Position numbers and translations under genes: made by a program. From DTU089 sp002440045 (GTDB lineage: Bacteria > Bacillota > Clostridia > Oscillospirales > Acutalibacteraceae): a DNA stretch of 27,663 bases. Positions 1 to 7,952 of this stretch are shown in pieces (the first letter of the stretch is position 1; every line of letters begins with the position of its first letter). The stretch is taken from NCBI GenBank assembly GCA_937885695.1, contig CALABP010000073.1, positions 1-27,663 of the forward strand, written 5' to 3'. The notes beneath the pieces are model-generated. The model had not been told where the DNA came from, ran no database searches, and saw nothing but the letters and a program-made list of their open reading frames with translations.

Positions 1-2
1 AA

Positions 3-965
3 ACCGCCGACGAAAAAGAGCGCTATTGCGACCTTGTGATAGACTGCGGCGGGGTTAATTCGCCCATAAGGCGAAATTTGCCCGATTTTACGCACATTCA
101 AAAGGAGCTTTCGCGGTTTGACAAAATCTATACCTACCGCGCGTATTTCGAGCGCGAAAAGGATGCGCCGCAGCCAAAAACAGCCTATAACATTTATGTA
201 AAGCACGACGGCACCGACGGCTTTTCGTGGATTGTCAACGGCGAAAACGACGTTGACGTGCTGACAACGCGGTTTTACCCTTTAAGCGACGGACTTATTT
301 TAAACGAGCTTAAAGCACTGCACGAAGAAAATCCGCATATGGGCAAAAAGCTTGTCCGCGGCGGTACGCGCGCCGAAATACCCGTAAGACAGCCGCTTTC
401 TGTTTTTGTGTGCGACGGCTACGCCGCAATAGGCGACTGCGCCTGTATGACCTACCCCGTGAAAGGCTCGGGGATAGGCTATTCTTTAAGGGCGGGCACA
501 ATGCTTGCAAAATGCGCCGCCGAGGATAAAGAAGGGCTTTTTAACTGCGAAACCCTGTGGCAGTACGAATCGGAGTTTTTCAAAGAAATAGGCTTCGGCG
601 CATGCAGGCTTGCTTTAATGAAAAATCTTTTGCCGTATGTCACCGCAAAAGAAGTAAGCGACCTTATGGGCGAAAATATTCTGACAACCGAAGAAATGAA
701 GGAGCTTTATGAAAAAACGCTCGGTTCTCTTTTAACGCCGCGCGCTGTTTCTGCAATAAGAGAAAAGCTGAAGCTTTTAAACGACCACCCGGACTCACGA
801 AACAAGCTTCTTAATATGACGGTCTGGTTCGGCAAATGGGCAATGGTTGAGCCGTCTTTCCCGACAAAATACGACCGCGCGGCGGTTTCAAGGTGGGCGC
901 AAAAATATAACGAGTTTTTTGAAAATATAAAATACGTCGAATACGACGAGCGCGACTTATTTTAA
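3..965 (+). CDS. FAD-dependent oxidoreductase, geranylgeranyl-reductase/monooxygenase-like, 5' partial
   Basis: The reading frame is open to the left edge, so the N-terminus with the FAD-binding GxGxxG loop lies outside the window. Near the left end the segment DLVIDCGGVNSPIRR (about 30-77) matches the conserved D-G-x-x-S-x-x-R motif of this flavoprotein group, with Cys-Gly in place of the common Ala-Asp. About 90 residues further the segment GYAAIGDCACMTYPVKGSG (about 418-474) matches the second FAD-contact motif GD-x(5)-P-x-x-G-x-G. The C-terminal 150 residues are helical-looking and not recognised. Family knowledge: such enzymes reduce isoprenoid chains or hydroxylate/halogenate small molecules; the substrate cannot be read here. 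A GTG at 36 is only an internal Val. No T-rich terminator follows directly; a hairpin and a repeat element do. Family confidence is good, function only general. Confidence 0.8.
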   Translation, partial: TADEKERYCDLVIDCGGVNSPIRRNLPDFTHIQKELSRFDKIYTYRAYFEREKDAPQPKTAYNIYVKHDGTDGFSWIVNGENDVDVLTTRFYPLSDGLILNELKALHEENPHMGKKLVRGGTRAEIPVRQPLSVFVCDGYAAIGDCACMTYPVKGSGIGYSLRAGTMLAKCAAEDKEGLFNCETLWQYESEFFKEIGFGACRLALMKNLLPYVTAKEVSDLMGENILTTEEMKELYEKTLGSLLTPRAVSAIREKLKLLNDHPDSRNKLLNMTVWFGKWAMVEPSFPTKYDRAAVSRWAQKYNEFFENIKYVEYDERDLF

Positions 966-971
966 AAATAA

Positions 972-1015
972 TAGGCATAAGAGAGCCGAACTCGGGTTCG
1001 GTGCTCGTATGCCTA
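972..1015. repeat. Imperfect hairpin, minimal relative of the 279-bp repeat element
   Basis: A 20-bp arm beginning TAGGCATAAGAGAGCC pairs with an arm ending GTGCTCGTATGCCTA around a short TCG-type loop, with three mismatches. The left arm is identical over 20 bases to the end of the element copy at 22945-23222, but the interior is missing. It begins 7 bases after the stop of the oxidoreductase gene and touches the full element at 1014. No T-run follows, so it is not a typical intrinsic terminator. Confidence 0.7.
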
Positions 1016-1292
1016 AGCATAAGAGGGTCGAACTCAGTACGGTTTTAAAACGCCCTCTTTTCGCCGTTACTGCGTCAAAAAGCCTTGCAATGCGACAGCA
1101 TTGCTTCGTTTTTTTCCTTGTACCGACAAAAATATGACATTTTAAAACTGCGAAGCACCCTAAAAGCTTTAGTTTTTACATAATCGGGTGTTTCTTCGAC
1201 AAAGCAATACTTTCGTATTGCAAGGAGAAAAACGCCCGAGGATACGGAAAATAAAGCTTTTAGGGCGACTGAGTTCGACCCTCTTATGCTTA
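1014..1292. repeat. 279-bp structured repeat element with terminal inverted repeats, copy 1
   Basis: The ends are a near-perfect inverted repeat of about 25 bp (TAAGCATAAGAGGGTCGAAC and onward at the left; its complement ends at 1292). Inside are nested inverted repeats: CCCTAAAAGCTTTA with TAAAGCTTTTAGGG, and the hairpins GCAATGC-GACA-GCATTGC and GCAATAC-TTTC-GTATTGC. A second copy lies at 22945-23222, closely similar by eye across the interior but with different, still complementary, ends. No credible ORF or transposase is inside. It could be a MITE moved in trans or a structured RNA; the sequence alone does not decide. Confidence 0.85.
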
Positions 1293-1300
1293 AACAAAAT

Positions 1301-1350
1301 AACCGTAATCCGACACCCGATAAGGGCGTTGAATTACGGTTTGTTTTTTT
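1301..1350. terminator. Two-way intrinsic terminator between oxidoreductase and udk
   Basis: AACCGTAAT pairs with ATTACGGTT, with a further inner CCC/GGG stem around GATAA. On the plus strand it is followed by TG and seven T's (1344-1350); on the minus strand by ATTTTGTTT. It lies 6 bases past the udk stop and would also end plus-strand transcripts coming through the repeat element. Confidence 0.8.
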
Positions 1351-1356
1351 ATGTTT

Positions 1357-1971
1357 TCAGTCGAGGTGTTGCTTTACTCTGTTTTCAAGCATCTCCATGG
1401 CGACGTGGTTGTGGCCGCCCTCGGGAATGATTATGTCGGCGTATTTTTTGCTCGGCTCGACAAACGCCTCGTGCATGGGCTTTACGGTCGTCATATACTG
1501 CTCCATAACAGATTCAAGCGTTCTTTTGCGCTTTGTGACGTCGCGTTTTATGCGGCGAAGAATGCGAATGTCGGCGTCGGTATCGACAAAAAGCTTTATA
1601 TCCATAAAATCTCTCAGCCGCTCGTCTGCAAGAATGAGTATGCCGTCGATAATAAGCACGGGTTTCGGCTCTATAACAAACGTTTCGTTTGAGCGGTTGT
1701 GAACGGTATAGTCATAAACGGGGCAGTTTATCGGTCTGCCGGCTTTAAGCTCTTTTATGTGCTCAATCATAAGGTCGGTGTCAAAAGCGTCGGGGCAGTC
1801 GTAATTCTGCGCGGCGCGCTCTTCATAAGAAAGCCCGTCCTGCCGTTTGTAATAATCGTCGTGCTTTATAACGGACACCCTGCCCTTGAATTTTTCGGCA
1901 ATGATGTTCGTTATTGTGCTTTTTCCGCTGCCGGTTCCGCCTGCGATGCCTATAATGAGCATATCCTTCAT
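1357..1971 (-). CDS. udk: Uridine kinase
   Basis: Phosphorylates uridine and cytidine to UMP/CMP in pyrimidine salvage; cytosolic. The 204-residue protein has the usual family length. The N-terminal Walker A loop GGTGSGKST (residues 11-19, Lys17) is followed by the HDDYYK segment and by the conserved DCPDAFD and RPINCPVYDYTVHNR regions typical of uridine kinases, and a DGIL Walker B-like strand near residue 110. The ATG start is 20 bases after the stop of the DtxR-type regulator on the same strand, so the two are probably co-transcribed. The gene ends just before the two-way terminator at 1301-1350. Nothing in the protein looks damaged. Confidence 0.96.
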   Translation of the reverse strand: MKDMLIIGIAGGTGSGKSTITNIIAEKFKGRVSVIKHDDYYKRQDGLSYEERAAQNYDCPDAFDTDLMIEHIKELKAGRPINCPVYDYTVHNRSNETFVIEPKPVLIIDGILILADERLRDFMDIKLFVDTDADIRILRRIKRDVTKRKRTLESVMEQYMTTVKPMHEAFVEPSKKYADIIIPEGGHNHVAMEMLENRVKQHLD

Positions 1972-1991
1972 ATCCGTGACCCCCGAAAAAC

Positions 1992-2360
1992 TTATTTATG
2001 GCTGTTTAAATGATTTTTCATAGCGGCAAAGGATTCGTCGCTTATAACGTGTTCTATCTTACAGGCGTCCTCTGCCGCGGTTTCACGGCTTACGCCGAGA
2101 CTGACAAGAAGCTCCGTTAAAACGGTGTGGCGTTCGTATATTTTTTTTGCCACCGCAAGCCCGCTTTCTGTCAGGTGCAAATACCCGTCCTTGTCAACGG
2201 TGAGGTATTCGCCCTCTTTCAAAAGCTTTACGGCGCGGCTTACGCTCGGCTTTGAAAAGCCCATTTGCTCTGCCACGTCAAGAGAACGCACGCTGTCGCT
2301 CTTTTTTGATAAAACATATATGGTTTCAAGATACATTTCGCCCGATTCCTGCAAGCTCAC
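1992..2360 (-). CDS. DtxR-family metal-dependent transcriptional regulator, short form
   Basis: A 122-residue cytosolic repressor: an N-terminal winged helix (about residues 1-65, recognition helix around KPSVSRAVKLL) and a dimerisation domain with metal ligands; the C-terminal SH3-like domain of full DtxR is absent. The primary metal site reads Met9, Cys100, Glu103 and His104 (in EMYLETIY and EDACKIEHVISDE). That Met/Cys pattern is the one known from iron-responsive DtxR/IdeR; manganese-responsive MntR has Asp and Glu in those places. An iron-type response is therefore inferred. The GTG start is supported by a GGAGG 8 bases upstream. It sits 45 bases after the TagF/GT4 fusion and 20 bases before udk, an odd place with no iron transporter next to it. 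Confidence 0.9.
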   Translation of the reverse strand: MSLQESGEMYLETIYVLSKKSDSVRSLDVAEQMGFSKPSVSRAVKLLKEGEYLTVDKDGYLHLTESGLAVAKKIYERHTVLTELLVSLGVSRETAAEDACKIEHVISDESFAAMKNHLNSHK

Positions 2361-2405
2361 CGTAAAACCTCCGATACAAATTATTTTTAAAAGCAGTCGA
2401 TTTTA

Positions 2406-4856
2406 TCAATCGTCAAAAAGCGAATAATATTCTTTAAGCGCGTTGCGGTTAAATTCTTCCGCGTCAAACTCAACGCTCGCTTTAAGCGTACCGTTGTGAT
2501 ATGCCTTAAAGCCGCAGGCAATGCCGTTTTCGGAATCCTCCACAAGTGTGCCGTAGCCCTTTTCAAGGAACTCGCGCGGGCCGGGAATGTTTGTTGAAAA
2601 TACCGGAACGCCGAGAATGAGCGCTTCGATAATCGTCATGGGAAGACCCTCGTAATGAGACGAAAGAACAAACGCGCCGCATTTTTTAAGAATGGGATAG
2701 GGATTTGAAATTGATTTTACAATAATTATATGACCCTCGCCCAATTCTTCGGCAAGCTCAAGAGTTTTTTGGAACTCCTTGCCGTAGCCGCCGACGATTA
2801 TAAGATGGGCGTCGGGATTTGTTTCGCTTCTGTATTTTGCAAAAGCCGAAATAAGTCGGTCAAGACCTTTTTCAACAGAGAATCTTGCAATGTTGATGAA
2901 TTTTTCGCAGTCGCTGTCAAGGACGGCTTCAAGCTCGCTTAAAGAAACGCTGCAGAACGTGTCGTCGTTAAATTCAATCGGCAGCTCGGCTTTGGTTTTA
3001 ATGCCCTCAATATCGTTCTGGTTGTGAACAACGCAAAGCTTGTTACGCTCCGAGGGCTTGACGTAAGAAGTAAGCTCTTCTTTTAAGCTCTCTCTTACGA
3101 CGGCTATTTTTGAAGCTTCGCTGTAGCCGAGTTTTAAAGAGTTGATGTGGAAATTCTGCTTTTTGTCGGCTTCGGCATACATATTGTTGTGAACCCAAAC
3201 GAATTTTTTGCAGTCAAGACCGTATGACATATTGAAAAATCCGGATTCATAACCCGAAAAGTTTATGCAGTAGGAAAAGTCTATTCCCGGATAAACTCTT
3301 TTTATTTCGCGCGCATTTATGCGCTTGATTATTTTAAGAATGTGCTTTGTTTTGATGTTGAGCCGCAAGAACAAAAATTGAATTACGGCTTCAAAAAGGG
3401 TAACGTCCTTAGGACCTTGTATGACTATATAATCGTTGTTTGCAAATTCAAAAATAACGCTTTTGTTTTGCTCTACACGCTTTTGATAAAATGTGATGAT
3501 ATAGTTTCTTTCGGGTCCGCCCGAAGAATTAAGGGTGCTGACAAGGTTTTTAAACGCCGTTGTTATGCCGTTCTTTAAAAGCGCGCCGGCAAACATAAGC
3601 ACGTTTTCTTTGTTGTTTGCAAATGTTGAGCCCTTTATAATATCCATACCGTCCGACTTTTTGCGTGCAAAAATATATGCGCACAGCTTTTTTGAAGCGT
3701 CGGGCGAGTCATATTCAAGATATGACGAAAGCTCTTCTTTGTATGGCTTATAATCGTCAAGATTTTTAAGCTCGTTTATAAGCTCTGCAGAGTTGTATAC
3801 GATGGGGAACGGCAGCGTTTTCATATCGATATACATACCTTTTTCGCTTAAATATTTATCGAAATCGTATGCATAAAGAACAATTTTTTTGCCGGTGTTT
3901 GCAAAATCCCAAAATACGCTTGAATAGTCCGTAACAAGACAGTCGGCAGCGTTTAAAAACTCATATGTTTCATATTCTGAGGGAACGCTGAATATTCTTT
4001 TAAACGAGTTGAAATTGAGACCTTTTGTTACAAGGCTGTGGAGTTTTACGAAAACAACCGTATCGTCATCAAGGTGGGCGTCCATTTCATAAAGCGCGTG
4101 TTTTGCATAAACGATTTGCTCGTCGATGTTTTTTGAAACAAGAGAGCCTTTCCAGGTGGGCATAAAAACGATTATTTTTTTGCCCTCAAGCCCCATTTCT
4201 TCGATTATGCGTTCTCTTGAAGCGCTGTCAAAAAATATTTCGTTGCGCGGATAGCCCGAGAGGATATACTCGCCCTTAAAGAAATTGCCGAGCATATAGT
4301 CGCGCTTCATCGCCTCAAATGTGAATTTGTTGGGATAAAGCAAATAATCCGACATTATGAAATTTCGCTGCGTATTGCCTATTTCGTTCGGCGCATTTTT
4401 AATTTGCCGTCCGAGAGCTTTAAGCGGCGTGCCGTGCCAGGTGTTGAGATAAATCTGACCGGGCTTTTTTATATAGTAGGTCGGAAATGTGGAATTGTTT
4501 ATCAAATATTTTGCGGAAGCAAGCAGCTTGCAGTATTCGCTGCTGTTGAAAATAACGGTTTTTACCTTGCCGCAGCCGTTTTTTTGAAGAAGTTCAAGTA
4601 TGCTGTTTTCGTTATCCTTTTTTGCGACTACAAAAATCGAAAGGTCGGCATAATCGGGATTGTTGCAAAGCTCCTTTACTATGTAAAACGGACTGCCGTT
4701 AATGCCCGTTGCACCGTATGACTGAACAAGCACGGTGTTTTCTTCGACGGAAAGCGTTTCATAGAACTTTGTGTAGACAAATTTTGCTTTGAAAAAAGCG
4801 TTTGTTCTGTACTTTTTAAAGTTCTTTTTAATAATTTTCAGCGGTTTTGTACCCAT
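2406..4856 (-). CDS. Bifunctional CDP-glycerol glycerophosphotransferase (TagF-like) / GT4 glycosyltransferase
   Basis: An 816-residue two-domain enzyme. Residues about 45-400 are a TagF/TagB-type glycerophosphotransferase: the WHGTPLK motif with His141, a second conserved His273 in KLHS, and the TDYSS motif at 309-313 that binds CDP-glycerol in the family. Residues about 415-816 form a GT-B fold glycosyltransferase of family 4: a VSVEKGLDRL start to the nucleotide half and the EX7E motif Glu736/Glu744 in SSHYEGLPMTIIEAL. Known TagF enzymes polymerise glycerol-phosphate on the inner membrane face; the GT4 half would add sugars, so one polypeptide may build and decorate a teichoic-acid-like or capsular polymer. 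ATG start with GGGG upstream; 56 bases after the companion TagF gene. No signal peptide; peripheral membrane attachment is inferred. Confidence 0.9.
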   Translation of the reverse strand: MGTKPLKIIKKNFKKYRTNAFFKAKFVYTKFYETLSVEENTVLVQSYGATGINGSPFYIVKELCNNPDYADLSIFVVAKKDNENSILELLQKNGCGKVKTVIFNSSEYCKLLASAKYLINNSTFPTYYIKKPGQIYLNTWHGTPLKALGRQIKNAPNEIGNTQRNFIMSDYLLYPNKFTFEAMKRDYMLGNFFKGEYILSGYPRNEIFFDSASRERIIEEMGLEGKKIIVFMPTWKGSLVSKNIDEQIVYAKHALYEMDAHLDDDTVVFVKLHSLVTKGLNFNSFKRIFSVPSEYETYEFLNAADCLVTDYSSVFWDFANTGKKIVLYAYDFDKYLSEKGMYIDMKTLPFPIVYNSAELINELKNLDDYKPYKEELSSYLEYDSPDASKKLCAYIFARKKSDGMDIIKGSTFANNKENVLMFAGALLKNGITTAFKNLVSTLNSSGGPERNYIITFYQKRVEQNKSVIFEFANNDYIVIQGPKDVTLFEAVIQFLFLRLNIKTKHILKIIKRINAREIKRVYPGIDFSYCINFSGYESGFFNMSYGLDCKKFVWVHNNMYAEADKKQNFHINSLKLGYSEASKIAVVRESLKEELTSYVKPSERNKLCVVHNQNDIEGIKTKAELPIEFNDDTFCSVSLSELEAVLDSDCEKFINIARFSVEKGLDRLISAFAKYRSETNPDAHLIIVGGYGKEFQKTLELAEELGEGHIIIVKSISNPYPILKKCGAFVLSSHYEGLPMTIIEALILGVPVFSTNIPGPREFLEKGYGTLVEDSENGIACGFKAYHNGTLKASVEFDAEEFNRNALKEYYSLFDD

Positions 4857-4912
4857 AAAATTCCCCTTCTGTAAGCTGTCAGCTTTTAATTTAATGAGAT
4901 TTGAATAAAAGT

Positions 4913-6181
4913 TTAATTGTGTTCAATACAGCAATCCACAACGCGTTTTGCGGCAAAGCCGTCGTCTTTGGGACAGAATTTTTCAAGAAACGCCGTATAT
5001 TTGTCATTATAAAGCGGGGCGTTTTCTTTGTATGAAGCTATGGCGCTTTGAAGCTCGTCCTGTGTTTTGACAATCGGCCCCGGAAGCGTTGAAACATCTA
5101 TGTAAAAATCACGGAGCTTTGTTTTGTAGCTGTCGTAATCGTACATATAAAAGATAATCGGTCTTTTAAGGTTTGCAAAGTCAAAAAAGACGCTTGAATA
5201 GTCGGTTATGAGCATATCGCTTATAATGTACAGCTCGTTTATGTCGTTGTGGCGGCTGACGTTGTAAACAAAGCCCTCAAATTCCGAAAGGTCTATATAG
5301 TTTGAAATGAAATAGTGTGTTCTGAAAAGAAGCACGAATTTATCGCCCAAAGCGTCGCGCAGTCTTTTAAAATCGAGCTGAGCTTTATAAACATAGCCCT
5401 TGCCGGATTCGTGGCAGTCGTCGCGCCAGGTGGGTGCGTAAAGAATAACGCGCTTATCTTCGGGAATACCGAGTTCCGTTTTTATTCTTTCAACGTTGCT
5501 TTCGGTGTATTTAAAGAGCGCGTCGTTTCTCGGGTAGCCAACTTCTTTTATAATTTCGGGGTGCTCAAGGTCAAACGCCGAAGCAAATTTTTCGGTGCAG
5601 AACGGCGAGGGCGAAATCATATATGTATATCTTTTTGAGTCGATTTTATATTTGTGCTGTATATCAGCAACAGAGTTCATGGCGTTGCCGCCCTTGACCT
5701 CTATGTCGTAGCCGAGCTTTTTCAGGGGCGTGCCGTGCCAGCATTGGATATAAACCTGCTCGGGTTTCTTTTTAATTGCCTCGTTAAGGCGCGAGTTTGT
5801 TATCCAATACTTCGCTTTGGCGCAATATTTAAAATATTCGCCGCTTTCATAGACTGTGGTTAAAGTGTTTTTGTTGCCTTTAAGGTAAGAAAAATCCCCG
5901 GGATTTCTGAACGCCCACACAAACTTAAAGTCCGAAAAACGCGGGTCGTTCAGCATTTCGAGGTAAATAGCCTTCGGACTGCACGCAAACTGCCGCCCCA
6001 TGTAGGCGTCAAAAAGCACAATGCGCGAATCAGTCTTTTGGGTATAATAAAAAAACATAAAGCGCAGTCTGAAATACGCATACCTTAAGCCCCTTAAAAA
6101 ATTAAGGAGCCATCGGTGTTTTTTTGCAATGTTTATTAAAAGCTTTCGTAGCTTTGCCAAAATTTTTACCCCCGTAAACAA
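4913..6181 (-). CDS. CDP-glycerol glycerophosphotransferase family protein (TagF/TagB-like)
   Basis: About 420 residues, one glycerophosphotransferase domain. Conserved features are CWHGTPLKKLG with His149, a second His289 in FRTHY, TWRDD at 251-255 and TDYSS at 326-330. It transfers glycerol-phosphate from CDP-glycerol to a lipid-linked acceptor or growing chain in teichoic-acid-type synthesis; whether it primes or polymerises cannot be told. The basic, aromatic N-terminus (residues 1-50) suits membrane attachment. The longest frame begins with TTG at 6181, but a GGGGGT lies 8 bases before an in-frame TTG at 6160 (reading MAKLRKLL), which is the better start. A sigma-A promoter is at 6222-6250. 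It is probably co-transcribed with the downstream TagF/GT4 fusion. Confidence 0.9.
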   Translation of the reverse strand: MFTGVKILAKLRKLLINIAKKHRWLLNFLRGLRYAYFRLRFMFFYYTQKTDSRIVLFDAYMGRQFACSPKAIYLEMLNDPRFSDFKFVWAFRNPGDFSYLKGNKNTLTTVYESGEYFKYCAKAKYWITNSRLNEAIKKKPEQVYIQCWHGTPLKKLGYDIEVKGGNAMNSVADIQHKYKIDSKRYTYMISPSPFCTEKFASAFDLEHPEIIKEVGYPRNDALFKYTESNVERIKTELGIPEDKRVILYAPTWRDDCHESGKGYVYKAQLDFKRLRDALGDKFVLLFRTHYFISNYIDLSEFEGFVYNVSRHNDINELYIISDMLITDYSSVFFDFANLKRPIIFYMYDYDSYKTKLRDFYIDVSTLPGPIVKTQDELQSAIASYKENAPLYNDKYTAFLEKFCPKDDGFAAKRVVDCCIEHN

Positions 6182-6221
6182 AACCGCTTTTTAAACAGGT
6201 GTTTCACTGCGGCTTTTTTTA

Positions 6222-6250
6222 ATTGTAACATAAATCGGCGGTTTTGTAAA
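6222..6250 (-). promoter_or_regulatory. Sigma-A promoter for the glycerophosphotransferase cluster
   Basis: TTTACA (6245-6250) and TACAAT (6222-6227) read on the minus strand with a 17-base spacer. It lies 41-69 bases upstream of the first possible start codon and just past the stop of the FliB-like gene. Confidence 0.75.
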
Positions 6251-6264
6251 TAGATGTCAAATTA

Positions 6265-7251
6265 TTAAACAAACATTAAAAGCTCGGTGTTTTCTTCGCT
6301 GTATTCAATCTGCTTTGAAAGGTATTTAACCGTGTTTAATGCGTCGTTTTTTGAAAACGCGCCGTTTTCTTTTATTATGTAGGCGTCATAAAGTCTGAGC
6401 ATATTTACAAAGTTTATGCAAAATGCCGTGCGCGCCGCCGTTTCGCCGTCGTAAACGGCGTCAAAAAGGTGGCGGTATAAAAGGTAAGAAAAAATCTGCC
6501 TGTATTGGCGCCCTCTTTCGGCATAATATGACGTAATTTCTTTTCTTATGCTCTTTAAAGCGGGGAGCGCATGAAGCATTTTTTCAACAAGCGAAGGCCA
6601 AACACCGTCAACAGGCTCCATATCGCCCATATAGCGCAAAAGAACGTCGCTTTTTAAAATATCCGCTTCGCAAAAGCCGCCGAAAAGACTTTTTTGAGTG
6701 CGCTCCGCTTCGGCTGCGGCTTTTTTAAAAACCGCGCCGAGAGAAAGCGTTTCATCGTAAATAAACGAAAAAATTCTGTCTCTCAAATCGAATACCGCCG
6801 CGGCTCTTTCGTCCTCAAAAGAAGAGAGCGAAAGATTTTTTTCGTAAGAAACGTCGCTTAAATTTATGCCGCCGCCCTCAAAAAGAAGCCTTACCGCTTC
6901 TTCGCACTGAAGCCCGAAGCCCTCTTCCAAAATGCTGCCGTAGTCGTTATAAAACCGCGGGTGCTCGCGGCAGATGTCGCAAAGCGCGTCCTTGCCGAGT
7001 GTTTTGTATATTCTGCAAAGGTTGTTTTCGTCAAGAAAAAAGCACCGCTCGTTTATCAGCTTAAAGCACAAAGAGCCGTCGGAAGAAAAGGTTATGCCGC
7101 GCCTTAATTCATCCGAAAAGCCGCCCGTGACGTTTTTGTATTTTATAAGAGTGTCAGAGTCAATGTCTATTTCCCAGCCGATGCAGCAGTTATCGCTGCA
7201 CCCCGACGCGGTACATTTGAAATTTTTAAACGCCTTTGGTATCCGGCACAT
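6265..7251 (-). CDS. fliB: FliB-like flagellin lysine-N-methylase family protein
   Basis: A 328-residue protein with the Cys-rich N-terminus of the FliB family: Cys13, Cys18, Cys22 and Cys23 in KCTASGCSDNCCIGW, followed by further cysteines in SLCFK, ERCFFLDENNLCRIY and DALCDICREHPR. The spacing suggests a metal or Fe-S site. Named members methylate flagellin lysines, but no flagellar gene is in this window, and the family is common in Clostridia without known flagella, so the substrate here may differ. The ATG at 7251 has AAGGAGG a few bases upstream, inside the end of trmO; the two genes overlap by 26 bases in different frames, implying translational coupling. No terminator is visible after the stop. 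Confidence 0.8.
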   Translation of the reverse strand: MCRIPKAFKNFKCTASGCSDNCCIGWEIDIDSDTLIKYKNVTGGFSDELRRGITFSSDGSLCFKLINERCFFLDENNLCRIYKTLGKDALCDICREHPRFYNDYGSILEEGFGLQCEEAVRLLFEGGGINLSDVSYEKNLSLSSFEDERAAAVFDLRDRIFSFIYDETLSLGAVFKKAAAEAERTQKSLFGGFCEADILKSDVLLRYMGDMEPVDGVWPSLVEKMLHALPALKSIRKEITSYYAERGRQYRQIFSYLLYRHLFDAVYDGETAARTAFCINFVNMLRLYDAYIIKENGAFSKNDALNTVKYLSKQIEYSEENTELLMFV

Positions 7252-7951
7252 ATTTTCCCCTCCTTGCGGCGTTTGTTACCGTTATGTCGCCGCCGTCTGA
7301 CAAAAAGCTTATTTCATATTCGCCGAAGGTCATTTTATAAACCTTGCCACCCGTTTTATATTGCGGTTTCGGGTCAAGGCTCAAAACCTCGCGCAGTGAA
7401 AAAAGAATATCTTCGGGCAGGGCGTTTTTAACCTCTTCTTCAAAAACAACGTTTTTAAAGTCGTTTTTGTGTTCCTCCGAAAAGCCGCCCGAAGCGCCGC
7501 TTTTTATGTCGGCATAAGGTATATACGGCTTTATGTCGTAAACGGGCGAGCCGCTTTTAATGTCAGCCCCCGCAACTTCAAGACAAAGCCTGCCGTTTTT
7601 GCTTTTAACGCCCAAAAGCTCAACGCACGACAGCCCCAAGGGGTTCGGCCTGAACGGCGAGCGCGTGGCAAACACGCCAACCCGCGTGTTTCCGCCGAGC
7701 TTCGGCGGGCGCACGGTCGGTGAAAAGCCCTTTGAAAAATTTTCGGAAAAGCCCCAGATAAGCCAAAGATGAGAGTATTGCTCAATTCCGCGAAGCGCGT
7801 TTTTGTCGCAAAAGCCGTCGCAAAAAATTATTTGAGACACAATGCTTTTTGCAAGCCCGCTTTGGCGCGGAATACCGAAGCTTCCCGTAAAATCGTTTTC
7901 AACAAAGGCAACGGGAGTCAGCGTTAAACTGAAATCTTCTTTGTTCGGCAT
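7226..7951 (-). CDS. trmO: tRNA (N6-threonylcarbamoyladenosine37-N6)-methyltransferase TrmO
   Basis: A 241-residue SAM-dependent methyltransferase of the TrmO (YaeB/TsaA, UPF0066) beta-barrel family, which methylates t6A37 of ACY-decoding tRNA. Supporting motifs are LWLIWGF, VGVFATRSPFRPNPLGLS (the RSPxRPNPxG signature) and VYDIKPYIPYAD (the DIKPY signature). The C-terminal 80 residues, as in other full-length members, form a second small domain. The ATG lies one base after the stop codon of the glycoside hydrolase and has no clear ribosome binding site of its own, so it probably depends on translational coupling. It overlaps the next gene by 26 bases. Confidence 0.94.
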   Translation of the reverse strand: MPNKEDFSLTLTPVAFVENDFTGSFGIPRQSGLAKSIVSQIIFCDGFCDKNALRGIEQYSHLWLIWGFSENFSKGFSPTVRPPKLGGNTRVGVFATRSPFRPNPLGLSCVELLGVKSKNGRLCLEVAGADIKSGSPVYDIKPYIPYADIKSGASGGFSEEHKNDFKNVVFEEEVKNALPEDILFSLREVLSLDPKPQYKTGGKVYKMTFGEYEISFLSDGGDITVTNAARRGKYVPDTKGV

Positions 7952-7952
7952 A

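Noticed and set aside
1188..1430. Small frames running out of the 279-bp element
   Set aside because: They cross inverted repeats and the terminator and continue antisense to udk; no initiation signals.
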